Source: Penicillium oxalicum (lineage: Eukaryota > Ascomycota > Eurotiomycetes > Eurotiales > Aspergillaceae). Taken from it: a stretch of 64,000 nucleotides of DNA. The position numbers and the translations under genes are program-made. The notes under the pieces are model-generated. The model searched no databases. It saw only the letters and a list, made by a program, of their open reading frames with translations, and was not told where the DNA came from. This document shows positions 48,955 through 64,000 of the stretch, piece after piece; within the stretch, counting starts at the first letter, position 1, and the number at the start of each line of letters is the position of its first letter. The DNA lies in assembly GCF_001723175.1 (NCBI RefSeq), contig NC_064657.1:1488001-1552000 (forward strand), written 5' to 3'.

Positions 48955-51023
48955 TTATCCTCGGTGACGTCTCTTCAAGAGCCGCCGTTGACGCTGCGAC
49001 GCATGTAGAGCCTCATCGGTGAGAATCTCTTCCGGAGGGTCAAATTCTCGCTCGGGCATGTCGGGGAGCGGCTGACCAAAGGCGAGGACGGTATGGGTAC
49101 GGCTGCGTCGTGTGCCATTGATGGCAGCCAGGGCTACCTCTCGCTGATGAGAATTTTCGAAAAAGGAAGTAAAGGGTTTATCTGGAGGTGGGGGAATGTA
49201 CAGGTAAGCGGGTGCAGGAGGTGAAAGAGGAGGACGAGATGAAGGAGGAGGAGCAGCTTCTTGAGCTTTTGTGTGTGCATCCTGAGAGGACTGTGACGGG
49301 GGAGGTTGTTTGGTTCTTTTGGCGTTTGCTTTGGTTTTAGGGGCAGGAGTGGAATGATCCCCCTCGGAGCGTATGGGTTTGGATTTACGAGTCTCGGGGA
49401 CCGCTTTACGCTGTTTGGCGACAGAGGCCGAGCGCGCTTCTTGATGGAGTTGACGCGCAGCCAATGCATCAACGTCACTCGGGTCAGGCGTGCTGAGAGC
49501 ATCGGAGAGAGGCGAGCTCTCTTCAGCCGCTTCTTCGGCGGCTTTTAAGTGCTTGCGTGTAGAATCTTTGACGTGATGCGGATCAGAGTCGGCATCCCCC
49601 GCAGGCAACTGTTTGTCTTTGGCCAGTTTGCGCTTCCGCTCTTCATCTTTCCACTTTTGAAATTTGTTGACCAGAACGACCAATTCATCAATAAGAATCT
49701 TGCGCTTGGGCTCGTAGAGCTTCTTCTCGTTCTCGTGAACTCCCGTCAACCCCATCACCCGCAGCCAATCTTGACTGCGGAGCTCCTCGAGCAGCCGGTC
49801 CAGATGCTGTTTTTCGTGTTGCGCGCGATCCCTCTCAATGTTGCGCAGGTGTTTCTCCTGCCGCTCGAACCGGCGATGGGCCCGGAAATAGAGGTCTTCG
49901 GTCAGGGGATCGCTGTCATCGGAGCTGGAGGGCGGCTCGGGCAACGTGATGACCTGGCAATTGTACAACTTGTGCAGTGGGTTACCAAATGGAGCCGGAT
50001 CGGGCTGCACAGCTGGCAGCGGCTCCGACAGGTCATCGATCAACGTGACGATGGTGTCAAAGGCAAGAAGCTCTGCCCAGAAATCTCTATCAGCCGTTGC
50101 AAAGGGGTCTCGAGGGGGTCGGGACGAGGTTGCTTCGACTCACCGGGCTTGGGCTCGTCCAGGCTGATGATTTGCTCATAATTATGAAAGTACTGCGCCA
50201 ATTCGCTCTTACATCGCGCACCAGTGTCTGCAGAGCGCAGTGATCGCCTCTCACTCGTTGCTGGTGCCGAGGCATCTTGATTTGGGGCCGGTTGCTCATC
50301 CTCTTTCTGCTGTTGCTGTTGCTGTAGCTGCGACCGCGTCGCATTGGCCGGTCGCGTATCGGTGCGAGGTGACATGGCTGCATCCTGACCAGCTGACTTG
50401 ACCGTGAACGCGCTCCCATTCTGCACTTCTGGCTCGGCATTTCGATCATTGCGCCGGGTCGAGCGTTTGACGCTTGGCGAGTTCGGCAGAAGGGATTCGA
50501 CGTCCAGCGATGGAGCAAGAAGTCCCGCACGCGTAGGTTTCAGGTGTGTCGCGACCGCGGGCGAGATCGTGTCCAAAGGATCGGGCGATTCGGGGTCATC
50601 ACGTAGTAAGGCCGTCGTGGATCGCGAACGATGCGCCGCGGGGGTCTCACGGTCGGAAAAGTGCCGAAGGGTCGTGACGCCATCGCCATTCACGCGCGGG
50701 GTCGCCGAAATGCTCAATCGGTCGTCCGACGCGACGCTATCCACCGAGGCGGACGAGGCTCGGCGAGATCGACGGGTGGTCGTCGGCGGGCGCGTGGCAT
50801 TGGGGGCTGAGAGGATGTGACGAGCTTTACTGGCGACGGAATCCTGCGTGGGAGTGGTCGCGTCGAGGCAGTCCGGAGAACTTCGGCGACGGTTGACGGG
50901 CCAGAGATCGTGCAGGGTCCGTTGCCTCTTCACGGGTGGTCCATGGCGGTCATGCTTCAGATGCACGTTGTCGGTCTTTCGTCGCACGGTGCCGCGGAGA
51001 GAGGACCGCGACAGGGCGCCCAT
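48955..51023 (-). CDS. SAS4-like silencing-complex subunit
   Basis: Two exons on the minus strand, 51023-50144 and 50072-48955, are joined by a 71-nt intron (GTGAGT donor, GGCAG acceptor) and give 665 residues. The first half is disordered and basic with a poly-Gln stretch, preceded by RQRTLHDLWPV. The recognisable domain is just after the splice: LTEDLYFRAHRRFERQEKHL, then RNIERDRAQHEKQHLDRLLE and DWLRVMGLTG, the SAS4 ('something about silencing' subunit 4) domain, with a predicted coiled coil. In budding yeast Sas4 works with Sas2 and Sas5 in a histone H4 K16 acetyltransferase complex at silent-chromatin boundaries. The C-terminal third is Pro/Ser/Lys-rich. The start at 51023 is preferred over the upstream ATG because the extension is a low-complexity CT-repeat translation. 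Confidence 0.85.
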
Positions 51024-51128
51024 TGCTGGGGAGGGAAAAACAACGAGGGGTGGAAGGAGAGTGCGACGGGATGAGGAATCAGTGAGGTGACATGCTGTGG
51101 TAGGACTGGAGGCGCTGGAGGAGAGTCG

Positions 51129-51171
<43 letters not shown>

Positions 51172-53055
51172 AGGGTCAATCCAAGTCAGTCCCGAGATCC
51201 TTGATCGGAGGCTTCACTTGAAAGTTGAGACCTCACTGGATCGGAAGCCTATCCGCCGTCGCTGGTCCTGGAGAGTCTTGCCGTTGGTGACGAGAATGCG
51301 AGGAGAAGAGGTTCTTGGCAGTCTGGACGATGCTGTTTGCCGCGTCAGTTCGTTGGACGGGGAGAACATGACGGCCCCGGACGCTCGCCGATGATGGGAA
51401 CAAGCGGGAGTGTTGCAAAGGGCAAATCGACTACAATGTCAGAGATGTCGATGGAGAGCAAGCGCTACATGGTGATTCGAGGTTATTTCTCTGATCTCAT
51501 GTATTGAGCAGGGCGAGTCCGCTCCAGGTAGGTCACGACCACCTCATGACTGCCATCGAAAAGAGTTCCGGCATGGATCAATGGGCATCCCTGAGATGAG
51601 CATAAGAGGTACAGGTGCCCCTCGTAGTTGACTATCTGGATCTCGACTAAGTCAGACTCAGGGACGCCAGTCACAATCAACGTCTGATTTCCAAGCATTA
51701 AACGTCCATTTGCGCCGAGGGAAGGCTGTGTCGGTTTACTATCCGGCGTCCGTTGCATTCCTGGACTCGACCCGATTTCCAACGCAATCCAATGTACCAA
51801 GGTAAGACAGTAGAACAGCCTCATTATACCCAACATGAGATGTACGTCGAGGTTGCAGATCACATCATAGACTCCTTCAGATGAATCCTTCATATTTGAT
51901 GAGGATGAACTATGCCATCGTTGCCCGAATTGATAGCTCGCGTCCAGTGTCAATACCTGGGATTCAGATGTTGGAACGGTCCATGAATGCCTCGTAATTG
52001 TTGACCCTGTATGTCCATAGAGTCAATGTCCGCACACCACAACCTTTTCAAATCCATTTATTGATTTCATAAGGGGAAGAGAGTAGGTATCTAGTATTCT
52101 TCCCTGGCCGCCGACATGGCAACCCTACCAGCCAGGCATCGAAAATCATACCCGCCCATTTCTCCTACGGCGGTGCGTTAGCAGGACCGTGTGGCCAGGA
52201 ATCACAGTTAAAGGGGAAAGAGTTCCACCCTGCGGTGTCACTTTCAGAGTGTTTGAATCAAGATTCCACACGTATCCTGTGCTACAATCATACCAATGGA
52301 TGGCGATTCGATCAATGAGGAAAAGAGGCTGATGGAACCCCGCAAATGCAGGCGTGGGGGGAACCAGTGACAAACGTGCGCATTGGCTCTTAGATGCCTC
52401 CGCAGGACTGCTGTCTCCACGATACAACAGAGAGGAGTGATTCAAGGTCACTTGAAGTTGTCAGCCCAATCTGAGCATTCAATTGACCAAGGAGACTTGA
52501 TGCCTCGATGATGCATACCCTGAAGATCCAAAATTAATCGCTTGAAGAGACCATATAGGATGCATAAGCGCCCCCATACCATCGGCTACGCGGGAGGCAA
52601 TCATCTCCAAGAGGTGAGGGGTTTGGTCGGTGATGGTGGGGGGAAGACCACGGGGACCGTGGGGGTTCTCGCAGTTGAACCGAACCGGTGCGGAGAGAGA
52701 GCCAACGAGAAAGACAAGACCCGAGATGGACGGTGCTACTTAAAGCGTCTGCTGGACTCCGACTTATTCGACACTCAATCACACCGAATTCAAATCTCGT
52801 CTCGCAAGCGCATTCGATTGTTTCGGGTAAGGAACTGCCCTTCATGCACTGTCGGGTCGAGAAGCCGAAGCATCTGAAATGCGTGATGGTTCTTTTGCTA
52901 ACTGGAAATTCATTCCCTCACAGTGACGGTCACGTACTGCTCAGACAGCGAACACCGAGTTCCATCAGGTCTACTTCTGCCATTCGCTATTCAGCGGCAG
53001 CCAATCCTCAAATCCTCCATTGCCTCTCGGGCAGACTCTACGCATATTTCTTACA
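51024..53055. other. Divergent intergenic region with uncertain minus-strand frames
   Basis: The SAS4-like gene and the aldolase gene are transcribed away from each other. Minus-strand frames at 51483-51953, 52146-52451 and 52534-52845 look mildly protein-like (for example VVVTYLERTR) and could be exons of an unrecognised gene. I cannot connect them with convincing splice sites, so they are not called as a gene. Confidence 0.4.
51132..51167. repeat. GA microsatellite just upstream of the SAS4-like gene
   Basis: About 36 nt of (GA)n, a CT tract on the gene's strand in its 5' leader, about 110 nt before the start codon. Confidence 0.9.
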
Positions 53056-54024
53056 ATGACGGCACCAAGCACCAACGGGACGCACAAGCGCAACCCTCTT
53101 ACCAAAGGCGTCTACGTGCCCACCGTGGCCTTCTTCCAACCCGACGAGGAAGTCGATGTGGCCGCGACGGAGCGACACGCCGCGTACCTGGCTCGCAGTG
53201 GGGTCACCGGTCTGGTCACACAGGGCAGCAACGGTGAAGCGGTTCACTTGGATCGGGAGGAACGCAAGGCCATCACATCCGCCACTCGCCGGGGAGTCGC
53301 TGCCGCCGGATTTCCGAGCCTCCCCATCATTGCGGGCTGCGGTGCGGCGTCGACGCGGGAGACCATTCAGCACTGTCGAGATGCCGCGGTGGCGGGTGCT
53401 GATGCCGTACTGGTCCTTCCGCCTAGCTACTACCAGGCTCTAGTCAACACAGATGCTCTGCACGCGCACTTCATCGCCGTGGCCGAGGCGTCTCCTCTTC
53501 CCGTGCTCCTGTATAACTTCCCCGGCGCCTCCGCTGGGGTGGATTTGTCTTCCGACGATATTCTCACCCTCTCTGCCCACCCAAACATTGTTGGGTGCAA
53601 GCTCACCTGCGGTAACACAGGGAAACTGGCGCGCGTGGCAGCCGGTGCAAAGCCCGACTTTCTCACCTTTGGTGGATCGGCCGACTTCACTTTGCAGACC
53701 CTCGTTGCCGGTGGAGATGGCGTGATTGCCGGAACGGCGAATCTGATTCCACGATCCTGTGCTGCCGTGATGGACCTGTATGAGCGGGGTCAATTAGAGG
53801 AAGCGCAGAGGGTACAGGCAATTGTGGCCCGGGCAGACTGGGTGGCGGTCGAAGGAGGATTCATCGCGGTCAAGAGTGCTCTTCAGTCCTATCACGGATA
53901 CGGTGGTCTGCCCCGTCGGCCGTGCGTGATGCCCACTGAGAAAGCCGCCGCGACGATCCACGAGAGATTCCGAGAAGGTCTGGAGCTGGAACGATCTCTA
54001 GAAAAGTCCCTGAAAACGGCATGA
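53056..54024 (+). CDS. DapA/DHDPS-type class I aldolase
   Basis: A single exon of 322 residues with the (beta/alpha)8 pattern of the dihydrodipicolinate synthase/N-acetylneuraminate lyase superfamily. Visible features are the substrate loop GSNGEAVHLDREER (57-70), the catalytic tyrosine in LLYNFPG (Tyr153) and the Schiff-base lysine in VGCKLTCGN (Lys182). The NGEAVHL form and the MTAPSTNG N-terminus resemble fungal 4-hydroxy-2-oxoglutarate or L-threo-3-deoxyhexulosonate aldolases (the latter acts in D-galacturonate breakdown) rather than lysine-pathway synthases, since fungi make lysine by the aminoadipate route. The exact substrate is not certain. Probably cytosolic: no targeting signal. The start at 53056 follows a normal leader (ACAATG). 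Confidence 0.9.
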   Translation: MTAPSTNGTHKRNPLTKGVYVPTVAFFQPDEEVDVAATERHAAYLARSGVTGLVTQGSNGEAVHLDREERKAITSATRRGVAAAGFPSLPIIAGCGAASTRETIQHCRDAAVAGADAVLVLPPSYYQALVNTDALHAHFIAVAEASPLPVLLYNFPGASAGVDLSSDDILTLSAHPNIVGCKLTCGNTGKLARVAAGAKPDFLTFGGSADFTLQTLVAGGDGVIAGTANLIPRSCAAVMDLYERGQLEEAQRVQAIVARADWVAVEGGFIAVKSALQSYHGYGGLPRRPCVMPTEKAAATIHERFREGLELERSLEKSLKTA

Positions 54025-57576
<3,552 letters not shown>

Positions 57577-59845
57577 GCTGGGAACTTGATGTCTTGAATT
57601 CGAGGACTCGTTGGCGGCATTCATGGTTGATGCATTGTTTTTCCCCCGGAGGACATTCAAATAGCCAATGCGGGCATCGTCGATCTGTGCTGTGACTGTT
57701 GATTGTTACTCCCTGTTTTTCTCTCTTTATATTCATCCTCAGCCTTTACTTTTCGATACCCATTATCAAACCACCTATTGCAGTTGCTTTGACTTTTGTG
57801 CTCTCCCGACCTTTTTCCTGAGTGCAATGCGCACCTCTTTCAATCCTGCCTTGAAATTTCTTGGTTACGGTCCAAAGCTCCATCTCTTATAGGAAAATCC
57901 ATATATCGCGTAGGACTGACATAGGTGTCCATGCATCACGATAGTTCTTGAAATGACAAAGTCTATCACATACCCCACCAATTTCATCTTCTCGATGGGG
58001 TTTGGAAGGGTCATCGAATTCCCAGTGATCATTGCGTTACCCGTCTGGCCCTCCCGCCAAATATGGCGTCTTGTGCATCGTTTGAAACTGCCGTATCTCG
58101 CAAGATGGCAGACATGAAAACGAGCCTTATGGCCAGAGGCCTTGAAACAGCACTATTTCATTTTAGCATCAAGACACACGTCCACCTTGAATGGACGTCC
58201 TGTATCTTTCTGTGAGCATGCGTTTCGGCTATCCCTGCTGTTGTAAACTTGCAAGTTTGATCAGAAGGACCTCAAAGAGGAAAGATACTAGGTAGAAGGT
58301 ATAACCTCTTACCTTGTCTACGCTAGTCCTTACATCTTTCAATACCATCAATCTTACAAAGAACAAAAGTCTGTTTTACAGAGAATAAAAAAAATTGTTG
58401 ACGACCCAGAAATACTAAACAGTACTTTACTCGCTACTTCAACCCTCCTCAGGTGTACCACGTATCTGTTTCAGTTCTTCTCCAATTGAATCAATCCATG
58501 AAGCAAGATGATTTGCCGGATTTCTCATGCCCACACCTATCTGTCTGCGCTGTACCATCCTACGGTAGGAAGGACGCTAATCCGGGATGCTGGAAACATT
58601 TAGATGTCGTACAAGAATGGTTTTCATCGATGATTCGAGGAAAAGAAAACGATGACTATGAAAATTCTATCTTCTAGTTTTACATGCTGGATTTGATTGC
58701 AATCTGACATGGATGATTCTGATGTTACTACTTCCGGAGTAGGAAGTGATTCTATTTGTCTGACTAGATCTAGACATATACGTTTTCATTGGTTTGTTCG
58801 CTCCTCTCCTTCCTCCATTTTCCCCTTTTCCAACTATTATTGTCTTTGGATCATCTTCGTTACACGACTTGCGTAGGCTGCTGAGCTACCTACATGGTAA
58901 GAGGTATCAGGAACTACGTAGTCAGAGCCGCCGTCGGAATGGCCGAGCCGTGCTCTCGCCAATCCTAAAATGTTCCATCTCCATGTCCTTGAAACCTCAC
59001 ATTTCCCCTCGATGTTCAAAATAAGTAAGAGTTCTGAAACGCTGCTTTGCAGTTTGTCCCATTTGCGCACACAAAATTCTCCCTGCCCTGTGTGACTGTA
59101 TCTACAAGCGAATGAGCCTGTTTCTTCATGCTTGGAAATCCTGTACCCATATGTGAATTATGCAATCTTTAACCAAGCCCATGACCAGCCTCGCTGGCAA
59201 AGATGAACTTGGCTTCATACGACTTGAGGTAACAGTTGTTCTCTATCAGGGAGGCCTGTCGATGATCACATGTGCGAAATGTTCCAAACTAACGAGTCTT
59301 TCAGACTTGTCTGGAGTGTTTTTTCTTTCATTTCTTGAGTTAGCTACATGTCACATTCCAAATTTGGTGCTTCTCCGGTCAATTGCGAGCTCTTGGCATG
59401 GTTTGGAGACGACCAGATTGGCAATCTCATCGTACGACTTGTAGAAGCAGTAGGGCTTAGAATCAACACCGCTGCATTATTTCAAGCAAAAAGTGGGTAT
59501 AATCTATAGTTCCGGCGTAGGAAGGGCTAACAACACCCAGTACACACATAAACAGGAGGTGAAGTTAGTTTACGATCATGAAACCACACAGATCGAATCT
59601 TCTGTCACGCAGAAGGAACTCTTTCACCGTGTTACAACCCACAATGATATAATAGACCCAGCAGGCTGGATTCTAATAGTCCTGACCACCTGGTTGAGTG
59701 AGAGGTGTCATGACATCGCTTAGTCACTGGGGAAACCCCTAGCATGTGATCATTTCCTAAACATCGTGAGATATTCAACCCAGCCTTTTCAACGCAGCAA
59801 GTATTATTCTGCATCTCAACTTGGTAGAGTCTCCAGCTCGCTCCC
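57577..59845. other. Intergenic region
   Basis: No supported gene in 2.3 kb. The first about 300 nt is probably the nagA 3' UTR. The rest is AT-richer with short frames only. Confidence 0.5.
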
Positions 59846-61359
59846 ATGGAACGTGTATCACGCTTACTTAGGACCCCCAGGGTTCCCTATTTCCGGCAAC
59901 CTCCATCACCAGCCCGACAGTTTCCCCCTGGCCCCCTTCTTAACTCAGTGGACAAAGTGGAGGAAGAAAGACTGGCGTGGTATTCCCGAGAAAGTTTTTT
60001 TCCTGTCAAGATCGGCGATGTCTTTCAGTCCAGGTATCAAGTGGTTGGCAAACTGGGCTATGGGGGATACCCCACAGTGTGACTTTGCAGAGACTTGGAG
60101 TAAGTCCTCCTTTGTTTATACTTGATTGCGAATTGCTGGGGGAGGATACCAGGTTACGGGCTATAGGAACTGATCGGCTCAGGGAACACGTCTATGTCAC
60201 GTTGAAACTATACGAGCGCGACTCTACTCATGCTCAACGAGAAATTCAGGTTTACAAACACCTCAAATGTCTGAAATCCAGCCACACTGGCTCTATCCTC
60301 GCGCGAAACTTTTTGGATCAGTTCCAGCTTAGTTCAGCCGACGGTTCTCACTTCTACCAATGCCTTATCCACCCACCCTTGGGTATGAGTCTCTTTGAGC
60401 TTCGCAATCGATGCCCACAAAGAGTACTTCCCGAGATCCTGCTTAAGCCCACCCTTATCCACATTCTCCTTGCGCTAGATTTCTTACATAGCGAAGCGTG
60501 CGTGATCCACACTGGTTCGTTATCCCGATATGACCTCTTAATCTTCTATACTAACATATTACACAACTTAGATATCAAAGAAAAGAATATTATGCTCAAT
60601 ATTGAAGACAACTCCATTCTTGTTCACTTTGAGGAAGCTGAGATATCAAATCCGAGTCCACGCAAAGTAGTCGGGAATCGAGCAATTTATCGTTCTCGAA
60701 ATCTGGGTACTCCCAAGAAACATGGACGTCCTGTGCTCTCAGACTTTGGCGAGGCTCGCTTTGGATCAGAGTCTGGTACATATTGCGAAGATGTACAGCC
60801 ATTTACATATCGGGCCCCGGAAGTATTACTACGCATGCCCTGGAATGAAAAGATTGATATTTGGAACCTTGCTGTCTTGGTATGTATATCAACATGAAAT
60901 CTCCTTGTCCCTTTTTTTTGTTCTGTCTTATAAATACTCTTCATGCAGGCCTGGGACCTCTTCGAGCAGGGCAATCTGTTCTTTGCTCGAAATGAAGATC
61001 AAAATCAATCAGACAGTCACCATCTCGCTGAAATGATAGCGTATCTGGGACTACCGCCACGTGAAATGCTTGAGAAAAGTGAATATGCCAATAAGTTTTT
61101 TGATATCAGCGGTAAAGCTCATCAACTCCTCATCTCTTTTGGTCTCAGTCTATATAAGCGTTCTGACCAGTAGAAAATAGGAAAATGGAAGGGCCTTGCT
61201 GAAATTCCTCAAACTTCTTTAGCAGGCATTGAAAGCAACTTGCAGGGTGAGCAGCAGGAGAATTTCCTCCGCTTCATACGTAAAATGCTGCAGTGGCGAC
61301 CACAAGATCGGTCTACAGCGAAAGAGCTATTGTCTGACCCTTGGTTAAAATCTACATAG
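59846..61359 (+). pseudogene. SRPK-like protein kinase gene with an internal TGA
   Basis: Five exons, 59846-60099, 60153-60514, 60572-60879, 60949-61111 and 61181-61359, give 422 codons with all phases matching. The kinase pattern is complete: Gly-rich loop (LGYGGYPTV), ATP lysine (YVTLKLYER), catalytic loop as VIHTDIKEKNIM formed across intron 2, DFGEAR, APEVLL and a conserved end (FIRKMLQWRPQDR). The HTDIK form and divided kinase core point to the SR-protein-kinase-like group that is expanded in filamentous fungi. A TGA at 60080-60082 falls right after the Gly-rich loop, where relatives carry tryptophan, and no intron covers it. The gene is otherwise undamaged, so this is a recent loss, a strain allele or an error. 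Confidence 0.8.
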
Positions 61360-64000
61360 TTTGAATTGCCGCAGTGCCAGAGTTATTACAATAGAAATGC
61401 GTATGCTATGACTGAAATTCGCTAGATCTTGGATAAATATACATCATGCCGAGAAGTTCACTCTTGATCCTTCGTGTTACTGGAGGAACCCCGATCCTGA
61501 GAATAGCGGAAACAGAATATTTGACTCACAATGCTATACCTACACAGACCAACCGTGAGAAGCTTATAGCCTCGGTAGCCTAGTTTGTCTTCCTCACTGA
61601 GCCATCTTCGTGGTCATGAATCCGTTGTATAGTTATGACTTGGCCCATTTTTAAGACGAAGGGATCTCGCCCTCTTGCCTACGAGCCGAATCATCATGAG
61701 AAATATGTGGCTACAAAACTCTGCAAGCCATATATGGGCCTCTAGAATTTCCATGGGGAACAATATCCAGAATGGGTTACCTAGACTCGACAAGAATTTG
61801 AAACCTGAATTCTGTAATATCTGGCGGTAGACATGGTGGAGGTTTGTATCACTCACACACCGAGCCGGTCTAGACGCTCTTTTGTTTGTCTAAATATCAC
61901 AAACAGAACGTTGAAAGTTCTTACGGGAGCCCGAAGGCGCTGAATATAAAAAGTTTGATTATAAAATTGAATTTGGACCATGAGAAAAAGGGAGAAAAAA
62001 GAAACGAGAAAAAAGGAAATAGACAGGTAACCAGCCTGTCCGCAAGCCACTTGAACCGCATTATCCCCAGACTACGAACAAAGTCTGTTAGTCTTCGGCC
62101 GAGTCGTGGACATATCAATCCAGGTCATGAATCCTCGGCTAAAATACTGAAAAGCGAGTAGGCTTTCTCTCGGACAACTCGGCGTTTGGGAATCTACACG
62201 TTGTCAACTTTTGTGGATATCGATGTTTGTGGCACCTCGGATCCCAAGGGAATGGTACATGCGCCTTGTTTTATGCGTCGAGGATTCATTTCGATGCATG
62301 TGTGACTGGGCTCAGCAGGTAAGGGATGGGCTTGGGTCTTGAAATCCCGACTTCAATTTTGGGTAAATGGCTAGGCCTAGATGAAAGATCTGGTCTTGTT
62401 TTGACTGGGGGTCTCTTTGGTAAAGCTATGGAGTTTTGGAAAGGAAGAAGAAGAGAAAGATGATGGAGGGCCATTTTTGACCTTTATTCTCCGAGGGACT
62501 GCGTACTTGGTGATAATATCTTTGTTGTATTGTTTTCCCCTCTTTGTTCTGTTTGTCTTGATCTGGATTGAGATAGTTGAATGAGACAGCTAAGCAGGAT
62601 AGGCGTGCTGATTTTGTGGCAATTATGTAGACAGGGGGAGCAGATTAGGAATACGAATAGATGAAACTCAAACTGTGCAGCATTGTATGGAATGGGCTTT
62701 TCCATTATTTACTCTCAATTTAGACAAAAATGATTGCCAGGAAATCTGGTAATTTCTGCAGCTTCGTAGGAAGAAGCGGCTTATCTTCTCGTTGTCGACT
62801 CTATGTATGCCGGGCGTATCTATCCAGTGTGTAGGTGTGTGTGACAACAAATTCACCAATATCTTGCCAGACGACATAATGTCATCGTGAAGCTCCCATC
62901 TAGTACACAGGAGGTATATTTGCTCGAGAAACACATAGAGAGCATACTTGTCCCACCTTAATCTGGAATATGGTCAAAGGAATCCATCACACACGTATTT
63001 ATTGGCATGGTTCTTCTCCCGGGGGGGGGGCTTCAATCGAACCAAGGGAGACACTACAGGCACTGAGGAAATATTCAGAACAACATGTATTTTCAGTCAA
63101 CTCTTACCCAGAATTTCTCTTTTCGGTTCATCCTGAACACGGTACATACTTTGTACTCCCTTTCCAAATACCACATCCCTGTTACGAAAGTTTAGTAGTT
63201 CGGCCGTGGTCAGAATCTACAGACATCCTTCTCACGCTTATTATTTCCTCTCCAAGACGGCCGTGCATCTACCCCCCCCCCCCCCCCCTCTCCCCTTGAA
63301 TGAGATACAATACGATATCTATGTATACTATAGGTTGGTCAACGGGATTACTGGAAAAGGATAATTTGAAACACCTACCGTAGGCTGTAGTTGACGTGTC
63401 TTGCCAATGACTCTCAACCTCACAAAAGCCCGAGTTTGAGGCTAAGCCAGCCGAGCCGAACCCAATGGCATGGTTCAAAGTGTCGAATACCCGACCCCTC
63501 CAGATACCGAATAAACTCCATTGAAAATGCACGATGCAACTGGTCTTTGTTCAAGAGGGGATCGAGGTGCAGATACAGGCCCGGATTGCCGGGATGGCTG
63601 GAGAAAGCTCAATGCTGGGGTTTTTGTATGATCCTTTCAATGGATCTCTACCGATTGCTCGGCAGATGTCCCTTATACTTGGTCCCTACACTTCGCGGTA
63701 TCTCCTGATATTTAAGGTAGTAATCGACTGATAGAGATGTGGTCATCCACAGGCTTTACCATCGACAGCACATCGACAGCACGGATGCGAGCAAACCCGA
63801 GGACAACCCTCTCATACCTTTTCAGAGATTGTCCGACAGGCTTGAGACTGGAGTCTGCAATATGAACAGACCCGCACTATTCGATGGCGAACGAATGGTA
63901 GATCAATGAGAGAATAGTCCTCCTGATCATTGCAGACTGGTCCCCTGGTCTATCCATAATTTCTGTTATCCAACATGTATGCCTGCTCGAATGACGTGAC
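61360..64000. other. Gene-poor right end
   Basis: No supported gene in the last 2.6 kb. The sequence is AT-richer, with only short motif-less frames on both strands. Confidence 0.5.
63272..63288. repeat. C homopolymer, 17 nt
   Basis: Seventeen consecutive C residues in intergenic DNA. Confidence 0.85.

Overview
The window comes from a filamentous ascomycete, most likely an Aspergillus or Penicillium relative. Genes are interrupted by many short introns (about 44-100 nt, GTATGT/GTAAGT/GTGAGT donors, CTAAC-like branch sites, CAG/TAG acceptors). Intergenic regions are rich in pyrimidine and purine tracts. The gene set includes Pex13, Ero1, Pal1, USB1, a SAS4-like protein, a DUF3807-type protein and a 601-residue secreted GH20 hexosaminidase. 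All exon structures were built by hand from splice signals, reading phase and protein continuity; no homology search was possible.

Layout. Positions 1-8946 are almost gene-free: a possible first exon of a leftward gene at the very edge, then about 8.8 kb of non-coding DNA up to a Clr5-domain gene (8947-10655). Positions 11.8-27.5 kb are an accessory island. It holds a 5'-truncated GH55-LysM remnant, a stop-riddled retroelement-like fragment, an acidic cytosolic-type protein of unknown function (15433-16462), a large killer-toxin-like chitinase gene (16741-22641, minus strand), a divergently transcribed five-LysM secreted protein gene (23335-25576) and an APH-kinase remnant. From 28.7 to 57.6 kb the content is core-like: pex13, ero1, a tiny secreted peptide gene, pal1, usb1, a DUF3807-type gene, an amino-acid permease, a SAS4-like gene, a DapA-type aldolase and nagA. 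The last 6.4 kb holds an SRPK-like kinase gene with one internal stop and otherwise nothing recognisable.

The most interesting unit is the chitinase/LysM island. The chitinase gene encodes about 1,770 codons: signal peptide, two hevein-like chitin-binding modules, a GH18 domain with an intact DxxDxDxE motif, a long linker with several Lys-Arg sites, a Gly-rich beta-strand-like region and a C-terminal NucA/NucB-type nuclease motif. This is the logic of a zymocin-like chitin-docking toxin carrying a nuclease as cargo. A LysM protein shares its promoter region, and a small acidic protein without a signal peptide follows it on the same strand. The chitinase gene carries one in-frame TGA and one 1-nt frameshift, and the LysM gene carries one 1-nt deletion that an internal duplicate exposes directly. 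The locus is therefore either decaying or affected by assembly errors. Core genes on both sides (pex13, ero1, usb1, permease, SAS4-like, nagA) are intact in every exon phase, which favours real decay of the island.
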